A DNA stretch of 36,297 bases from Paludibacteraceae bacterium. Lineage in GTDB: Bacteria > Bacteroidota > Bacteroidia > Bacteroidales > Paludibacteraceae. The notes below the pieces were generated by a model. It was given only the letters and a program-made list of their open reading frames with translations, did not search any database and was not told where the DNA came from. A program made the translations under genes and the position numbers. The stretch is taken from positions 1-36,297 of the forward strand of contig CAJOFU010000039.1 of assembly GCA_905233935.1 (NCBI GenBank), in the 5' to 3' direction. Of the stretch, positions 31,113 through 36,297 are shown piece by piece. The stretch's first letter is position 1. The number at the start of each line of letters is the position of its first letter.

Positions 31113-32432
31113 ATGAAAAAATTCTTCCTTTTTGCAGCTGCTATCGTTGCAGCAATGACAGTTAACGCAAGGGTGGTCAACTTTTCAAACATCGTTGACA
31201 ACACCGATAAAGATGCAGCTAAAGCTGCGTTTGATGACGCATTCGAGTACGAAAACATCGAGACCGCAGGTGTTGCTAATGGCTCGGGTGATGCCTACTT
31301 GGTAGAAGTTAAACAAGTTGAAGCCACTTCCGAATGGGGTGTTACTACGTTGAAACTCAATGGTGAGGAGCAAGTTTTCTTTGAGTTCAAAGACAACAAT
31401 GCCAATAAGTTGGTTATGAAAGCATACAAAGAGTATGTTCAACCGAACGGAAAAGCAGCTTGTTTGGTTATTACCGGTCTGCAAGTTGGTGAGAAAGTTC
31501 GAATCAACCTCAAGAAAGCCCTGGATAAGGAAGCTATGATCGAAGGTGCTACCGTAACTTCGCACAACTTTGATAGCGAGGTAGTAGAGCTGACGGCTGC
31601 TGCTGACAAGATTCGTGTTTATTCCAAAAGCGAGAGTGACGTAGATGCTAAATGGCAGATTACTGCTGTAGAAGTTTCTGTTGCTGATGGTGGTGACCAG
31701 CCCGGTGGCGGTGACCAGCCCGGTGGTGGCGATCAGCCCGGTGGTGAGACCGGTGACGCAGTCGTTAAGGTGCTTAACGAAGTTGCTAACTACATTGATT
31801 TCCAGGCGCTGTATGTTGATGATCCGGCTATGACTTCTCACACCGTAACAAGTGAAGATCCGTATTTATTGTCGAACGGTTCGATACTCCTTGGCTTCCA
31901 GAAATCGGATGGTACTGAGGCTGAGAACAAGTGGAATGTAAAGGAGGACTACAACACAATGCTGCCGACTCCGACGTGGCAGGGTGTTGACTCGCTGGAG
32001 GTAGGTACGATGTTCCGCGCAGGCTCGGGTACTACGATTGAGTTGGGCGAATTCGTAACGCCTGTTGACGGTCAAGTTATCGTATTCTATCAGCCGAACG
32101 GCGATAGCGAGCGTGGTGTAGAGATTTCCGTTTATGGCGAGCCTGTAGAAGGTACGAACCTGACCGGTAACGGTGAGAAGATTGATGGTGTACGTCCTGC
32201 TTACGCCGGCTTCATTAATCTGCCCGCAGGTACTTATGACGCTGGTGACGTTGTAATCAAACTGATCAGCAATACGTCTAACATCTTCGGTGTTGCTATC
32301 ACCGGTCTCGGAACTTCAGCTGTTGAGAACGTTAACGCTCCTGTTAAGTCCATTAAGATCATCGAGAACGGTCAAGTGATCATCATCAAGAACGGCGTTA
32401 AGTACAATATTCTTGGCGCTGAGATGCGATAG
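31113..32432 (+). CDS. Secreted two-domain protein with GGDQP-repeat linker and short C-terminal tail
   Basis: This 439-residue protein has a signal peptide (1-19), a first beta-rich domain (about 20-190), a flexible linker of three GGDQPGG units (about 192-215) and a second beta-sandwich (about 220-405, with a strand pattern like carbohydrate-binding or choice-of-anchor modules: GTTIELGEFVTPVDGQVIVFY). It ends SIKIIENGQVIIIKNGVKYN, a variant of the shared tail. Transcribed from the promoter at 30923 or the second -7 box at 31031. Binding role inferred from the modular layout only. Confidence 0.82.
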   Translation: MKKFFLFAAAIVAAMTVNARVVNFSNIVDNTDKDAAKAAFDDAFEYENIETAGVANGSGDAYLVEVKQVEATSEWGVTTLKLNGEEQVFFEFKDNNANKLVMKAYKEYVQPNGKAACLVITGLQVGEKVRINLKKALDKEAMIEGATVTSHNFDSEVVELTAAADKIRVYSKSESDVDAKWQITAVEVSVADGGDQPGGGDQPGGGDQPGGETGDAVVKVLNEVANYIDFQALYVDDPAMTSHTVTSEDPYLLSNGSILLGFQKSDGTEAENKWNVKEDYNTMLPTPTWQGVDSLEVGTMFRAGSGTTIELGEFVTPVDGQVIVFYQPNGDSERGVEISVYGEPVEGTNLTGNGEKIDGVRPAYAGFINLPAGTYDAGDVVIKLISNTSNIFGVAITGLGTSAVENVNAPVKSIKIIENGQVIIIKNGVKYNILGAEMR

Positions 32433-32554
32433 GTTGAGATGGTTTGAAATGGTTTGAAATGGTTTGAGATTGTTCAAACGCGCAGCATCAAACGACATCA
32501 AACAACATCCAACAAAGCACGCAGTGCTCAAACAACATCATACCCTCAAACGTA
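32433..32554 (+). repeat. 10-bp tandem array plus opposing TCAAAC words, copy 2
   Basis: Nearly the same block as 30735-30885, with four rather than seven TGGTTTGAAA-type units. From the array end onward the two blocks, including terminator and promoter, are almost identical. Confidence 0.85.
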
Positions 32555-32582
32555 AAAAAAGTGCTTTTCGGAGCACTTTTTT
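32555..32582 (+). terminator. Intrinsic terminator, copy 2
   Basis: Same 11-bp stem and TTTCGG loop as at 30886-30913. Confidence 0.9.
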
Positions 32583-32591
32583 GCATTTTTA

Positions 32592-32623
32592 TTTGCATAT
32601 ATCAATTATTTTTTGTACCTTTG
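32592..32623 (+). promoter_or_regulatory. Bacteroidota-type promoter upstream of the 32712 gene
   Basis: TTTG at 32592-32595 and TACCTTTG at 32616-32623 with a 20-nt spacer. The sequence between is almost the same as in the promoter at 30923-30954. Confidence 0.8.
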
Positions 32624-32662
32624 CATTCGCGTTCTGCAAAATACCGAATACACTTTCGATAC

Positions 32663-32698
32663 TTGAGATAAGCTCAAATATAACACTATTATTAACTT
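32663..32698 (+). promoter_or_regulatory. Shared 5'-leader motif, copy 2
   Basis: TTGAG/CTCAA hairpin followed by TATAACACTATTATTAACTT, matching 27366-27398. The loops and one stem pair differ while pairing is kept. Confidence 0.5.
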
Positions 32699-32711
32699 AA
32701 ATCAAACGATC

Positions 32712-34577
32712 ATGAGAAAAATTCTTTCTTTTTTGATGTTGACGCTATTTAGCGTTTCGATGTTTGCGGCTGAGCCTGTTACGGTGAAGAGCACCTTCAC
32801 GAAGGCCACAAAGCCGGAAAACAATCAAGTAACTGACCTCGAAGGAAAGGTTACATGGGACATTGCGACTACAGTTGGTCAAGGAGAACCTACTTACGTT
32901 ACAGGGCAATCCAATAGCGTAGAAGCCATTAAATTTGGTAGTTCGAAATCTGTTTATTTTAGCAAAGTTGAGTTTTCAACAGATTATTTCAAAGATTACA
33001 ATGTAACCTCTGTTAATTTCTATGTTGCAAACAATGGTAAGAAAACAGGTACACTAACCGTAAAGCAAGGTTCTGTAACCATTGGTACTAGTTCAGCAGA
33101 GTTTGGTAACGCATGGACTGAAATGACAGCTACCGGCACAAAAGGTGAAGGCGGCTCACTAACTGTTACTTATGAAGTTGAGCAGGCATTCTATCTCAGT
33201 TATATTGAGGTAACCTATGAAGCAGCCGGCGATCCCGATCCCGAACCCGAATCTACCGTTAAGACCATCTATTGCAAGTGCGAGCAAGACTGGTGGAAAA
33301 AAGATGGCGCTGCTGTAGCTGTACACTACTGGAAAGACGGTGGTGAAGGTACTACGTGGCCGGGCGTTCGTATGACGGCTGTTGACGGTGAAACCGATCT
33401 GTGGAAGATTGACGTTGATCTGGCTAAGTACGAGAAGATCATCTTCGTACGTGTAAACGCAAGCGGTGATATCGCTGATTGGGGCGCTAAGTCCGGTGAT
33501 CAAACGATTCCGACGGATGATAAGAACCTCTTTACCATCACCAGCACTTCTGCTGTGTGGGGTGACCCGGGTGTAGAAGGCACATGGTCGAAATACGATG
33601 CCGGTTCCACTCCCGAACCGCCGACTCCTGCCGAGAAGGACTCGATCTTCTTCGTCAATGTTCCCGGCTGGGACAATCTGCGCGTTCACCTCTGGGGTGG
33701 TACAGCTGCAGGCACCACTTGGCCTGGTGTAGAGATGACCAAAGTGAGCAGCGATGGTGAGGGAGCCCCTGCGGTAGCCCGTGGCGCAAAGCTGAGCGAT
33801 GATGGCAAGATCAACGGCTACGATGTATATAAGTATGTAGCTGACAAGGGTGCTTACAAGAACTGCATCTTCAGCAACAACGGTGCTGACCAGACGGATG
33901 ATCTGGATTGGACTTCCGGTAGTTATTTCTATGACGGCGCTTGGTATGCTACTGAGGATGCGATTCCCGAGCCTATACCCGCAGCTGTTCCGCTGGAAGG
34001 CAACATCTGGAAAGTTACCGCCGAGACACCGGTTCGGGCTGGTAGCCACTTCGTTGACGAAGATCTGCTCAAGATTGACGGTGTGTATGAAACGACGATC
34101 AAAGCAAACACACGCACCATTGCTGGTGAAGACTTCACCCACGCTATCCAAGTGCGCACCGACGGTTATCCGTCAGCTGACAACTTGGTTGGTAAAGAGA
34201 AATCAGGTAGCACCTCACTGGTTATTACAGCCAAAGAGAATGTAGATGTTACGTTCTACTACAACCGTCAAGTTGTAGATGAAGGTGGAACAGAGAACGA
34301 CAATAAGGACCTCATCGTATTCGATCAGGCTGATATTACCACCAAGTTGACAGGCACGTTCACTATCGACGCAATTCTTGAGGGTAACAGCTACCTGAAT
34401 GCAACCAAGCAACTGGCGCTCAAGAAAGGTCACGTTTATACCGTTACCGCTTCCGGCACAACGCTCCAGCTCCACGGTATCAAGCTCGAAGATCACGTGC
34501 CCGCAATGCAGATCGCAGGTGCATGGGATGTCAAAGACGAAGCATGGGTGGTTAACAACATGACCCTCGCTGGCTAA
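32712..34577 (+). CDS. CBM26/SusEF-like secreted protein, 5' part of a frameshifted gene
   Basis: The signal peptide (1-19) is followed by a beta domain (about 20-172). Two starch-binding-like modules follow (about 183-295 and 308-415) with YCKCEQDWWKKDG, VHYWKDGGEGTTWPGV and then VHLWGGTAAGTTWPGVEMT. The W-N/K...HxW...TxWPG pattern is typical of CBM26-type starch modules. A further beta domain (about 425-600) leads into AGAWDVKDEAWVVNNMTLA, where a stop at 34575-34577 breaks it. An extra base (or 4-bp CTCG) near 34566-34572 would account for the shift. The protein continues as KGDYEFKVLKDGAWL in the next frame. The whole gene spans 32712-36246, about 1178 residues. Confidence 0.8.
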   Translation: MRKILSFLMLTLFSVSMFAAEPVTVKSTFTKATKPENNQVTDLEGKVTWDIATTVGQGEPTYVTGQSNSVEAIKFGSSKSVYFSKVEFSTDYFKDYNVTSVNFYVANNGKKTGTLTVKQGSVTIGTSSAEFGNAWTEMTATGTKGEGGSLTVTYEVEQAFYLSYIEVTYEAAGDPDPEPESTVKTIYCKCEQDWWKKDGAAVAVHYWKDGGEGTTWPGVRMTAVDGETDLWKIDVDLAKYEKIIFVRVNASGDIADWGAKSGDQTIPTDDKNLFTITSTSAVWGDPGVEGTWSKYDAGSTPEPPTPAEKDSIFFVNVPGWDNLRVHLWGGTAAGTTWPGVEMTKVSSDGEGAPAVARGAKLSDDGKINGYDVYKYVADKGAYKNCIFSNNGADQTDDLDWTSGSYFYDGAWYATEDAIPEPIPAAVPLEGNIWKVTAETPVRAGSHFVDEDLLKIDGVYETTIKANTRTIAGEDFTHAIQVRTDGYPSADNLVGKEKSGSTSLVITAKENVDVTFYYNRQVVDEGGTENDNKDLIVFDQADITTKLTGTFTIDAILEGNSYLNATKQLALKKGHVYTVTASGTTLQLHGIKLEDHVPAMQIAGAWDVKDEAWVVNNMTLAG

Positions 34578-34596
34578 GGGTGACTACGAGTTCAAG

Positions 34597-36246
34597 GTGC
34601 TCAAGGACGGCGCTTGGCTGACCAAAGCCAACGACGGCGCTTATGGTCTGCACCGTGATTGGCCGGGTGTAGCCGGTGTAACCGACGATGCACAAAACAA
34701 TCTGAAACTCACAGCTGACGCTGCCGGTACATATACCTTCACATGGACGTTTGCGAACGACTCCATCGGCATCACCTTCCCGGAGCCCGAACCTGATCCC
34801 AAGTTCTACATCGTAGGTAACGCAGAGGTGTTTGGCGGATGGAGCACTTTCGTTCCTGTATATGAAGACTCATATGAGATTAAGGACCTCGCTGCCGGTG
34901 ACTATTCATTCCGTCTTTGCATGAACGACGGCGAGTGGACTGATGATTACGGCTTTGAGCAGTTGACCGTTAAACCGGAAGGCGTAAGCACGGATGATTA
35001 CAACAACATCTGCTTCACCCTCAGAGAGAAGAGTGACTTCAAGGTTACTTACAAACCCGCTTCCGGCGATGATGAGGCTGTCTTTACCGTAGAAGCTGAT
35101 TTCTATGTTCCCGTAATGGCTGACCTGTTCCTCGTTCCGAACCAGTGGGCTGACGGTGACGCCAAGATTGCTGCGTGGGTTTGGAATAAGGAGTATTCGC
35201 TCAACGCCTTTACCGCGTTCTTCGCTCCGAAGGCTGAGGGCAACGACACCTTGGTGGCTAAGGTGTTTGCAGAGGCTGACTCCATCATCTTCGTTCGCTT
35301 CAACAAGGACGCTACCGAGCCCAAGTGGAACGGTGGTGAGGGGTACCAGTGGAACCAGACGCCTAACGATAGCATCCAGTGGGATAAGGCTGTATTCACC
35401 ATCCTGCCGGACGAAGGGTACTACAGCAAAGGAACATGGGATGTATACATTCCTGAACCTGCTGCCAAGTTCTACATCACAGGTAACGCCGCATTGGTAG
35501 GTGACGATAAAGAGTGGAACGAAAAAGCTATCAAATCAACCGAAAACACCTACACCATCGAAGGACTCAAAGCCGATACTGAGTACAAACTCAAGGTGAT
35601 CGAGGATGGCAACTGGCAAGGTGGCAAGGTTTATGGCTACAGCAACCTGTCCGAGAAGGCGGAAGGTCTGAGTGCAGACGACATGGACAACATCGTATTC
35701 AAACTCGCTGAGGAAGGCGACGTCACGGTAACCTACTTCTGGCAGGAAAGTGGCGAGCAAGAGTGGGAAATGATCTTCAAACTCGAGGGTAAGTTCTACG
35801 TTGCTCCTGCACCGGTGCTCACCGACGGATTCTATCTGATCGGACAGAAGGGCTGGGATGTTGCAGCACTCAGTGCTGATCTGCTCTTCGAGGCTAACCC
35901 CGAGAACCCGGGCGAGTATCAACTTACTGTCAACCTCGTTAAGGACGAGAGCATCAAGGTCGTTCGTGTTGAAAGCGACGTAATCAAACAATGGTATCCC
36001 GATGGCGAGGGCAACGACTACAAGGTTGACGCTGACCACGAAGGCCTCAAGACGATCTACTTCAAGCCGGAATATGATTCGGATTGGGCTGAGTTCGGTG
36101 GCTACTTCTATATCGAGAAGAACCAAGGTACCGCTGTTGACAACACCGCTGTTGACACCAAGGCTGTTAAGGTTATCCGTGACGGTCAGCTCTTCATCCT
36201 CCGCGACGGCAAGACTTACACCGTACAAGGACAGGTTGTAAGATAA
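34597..36246 (+). CDS. 3' part of the frameshifted CBM26/SusEF-like protein, with C-terminal tail
   Basis: This part continues the SusE/SusF-like modules. Repeats begin KFYIVGNAEVFGGWSTF (about 69) and KFYITGNAALVGDDKEW (about 291), each followed by DYSFRL or EYKLKV strands and a VTYxF strand. A CBM26-like piece lies between (about 170-285, NQWADGDAKIAAWVWNKE) and a last module near 410-515 (GFYLIGQKGWDVAAL). It ends VDNTAVDTKAVKVIRDGQLFILRDGK, the shared tail. GTG 34597 is only the first possible start; the natural reading comes from the 5' part. It would bind alpha-glucans at the cell surface. The stop overlaps a 25-bp tandem repeat at the window edge. Confidence 0.75.
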   Translation: MLKDGAWLTKANDGAYGLHRDWPGVAGVTDDAQNNLKLTADAAGTYTFTWTFANDSIGITFPEPEPDPKFYIVGNAEVFGGWSTFVPVYEDSYEIKDLAAGDYSFRLCMNDGEWTDDYGFEQLTVKPEGVSTDDYNNICFTLREKSDFKVTYKPASGDDEAVFTVEADFYVPVMADLFLVPNQWADGDAKIAAWVWNKEYSLNAFTAFFAPKAEGNDTLVAKVFAEADSIIFVRFNKDATEPKWNGGEGYQWNQTPNDSIQWDKAVFTILPDEGYYSKGTWDVYIPEPAAKFYITGNAALVGDDKEWNEKAIKSTENTYTIEGLKADTEYKLKVIEDGNWQGGKVYGYSNLSEKAEGLSADDMDNIVFKLAEEGDVTVTYFWQESGEQEWEMIFKLEGKFYVAPAPVLTDGFYLIGQKGWDVAALSADLLFEANPENPGEYQLTVNLVKDESIKVVRVESDVIKQWYPDGEGNDYKVDADHEGLKTIYFKPEYDSDWAEFGGYFYIEKNQGTAVDNTAVDTKAVKVIRDGQLFILRDGKTYTVQGQVVR

Positions 36247-36297
36247 TGATCCAGAACAGGTAGTAAGATAATGCTCCAGAACAGGTAGTAAGATAAT
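36231..36297 (+). repeat. 25-bp tandem repeat of the gene's last codons, running off the window
   Basis: Units start at 36231, 36256 and 36281 (partial). Each contains ACAGGTNGTAAGATAAT, the last codons and stop of the preceding gene (QVVR-stop). Units differ by one or two bases. Confidence 0.8.

Noticed and set aside
1..36297. tRNA, rRNA or integrase/transposase genes
   Set aside because: None found by eye; the cloverleaf-like leaders lack the tRNA T-arm and CCA-end features.

Overview
The window reads as a host-associated member of the Bacteroidota, order Bacteroidales. The evidence is several promoters of the TTTG / TAnnTTTG type with a 20-nt spacer, type IX secretion (T9SS)-style C-terminal sorting regions, a membrane-spanning propeller/Y_Y_Y/AraC regulator, and Bacteroidales-restricted small families (DUF3244-, DUF4248- and DUF5675-like). 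Species cannot be fixed by eye; a polysaccharide-degrading gut or rumen lineage is an inference.

Region 1 (1-9.4 kb) is bounded by two copies of a small-basic-protein + 3-TM-protein unit (1-676 and 8477-9370). The two 3-TM proteins share a 121-residue identical core between dissimilar ends. Between them lie a 4-TM protein with a membrane-anchored S24/S26-like protein (own promoter and terminator), a frameshifted TPR membrane regulator, a DUF3244-like exported protein, a PKD-like T9SS protein and a BspA-type leucine-rich-repeat protein.

Region 2 (9.4-13.3 kb) is a repeat-rich island of small genes: a DUF4248-like protein, two related small proteins, and a lysis-like trio (holin-like, DUF5675, u-spanin-like). 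Three of these genes are preceded by a cloverleaf-like structured leader; a fourth copy precedes the pectin esterase at 18.2 kb. A 71-bp hairpin element occurs three times in the 3' regions of two unrelated genes. Each time it is followed directly by an in-frame, divergent second version of the preceding gene's C-terminus. I consider this duplicated-tail arrangement and the structured leader family the most unusual things here.

Region 3 (13.4-27.4 kb) looks like a pectin-utilisation cluster. It has a reverse-strand one-component AraC regulator, a PL1 pectate lyase, two CE12-like SGNH acetylesterases (one frameshifted), a giant InlB-repeat/Big_2 adhesin-like protein and a small protein with a C-terminal membrane anchor.

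Region 4 (27.4-36.3 kb) holds secreted beta-sandwich proteins sharing a short C-terminal tail (consensus roughly IRDGQ-hyd-x-I-x-RDGK-x-Y-x-x-x-G, ending in R/K). The last is a frameshifted CBM26/SusEF-like protein. Two genes are followed by nearly the same block of repeat, terminator and promoter.

Three genes carry single frame disruptions. They could be real decay, phase variation or assembly error, and raw reads would decide.
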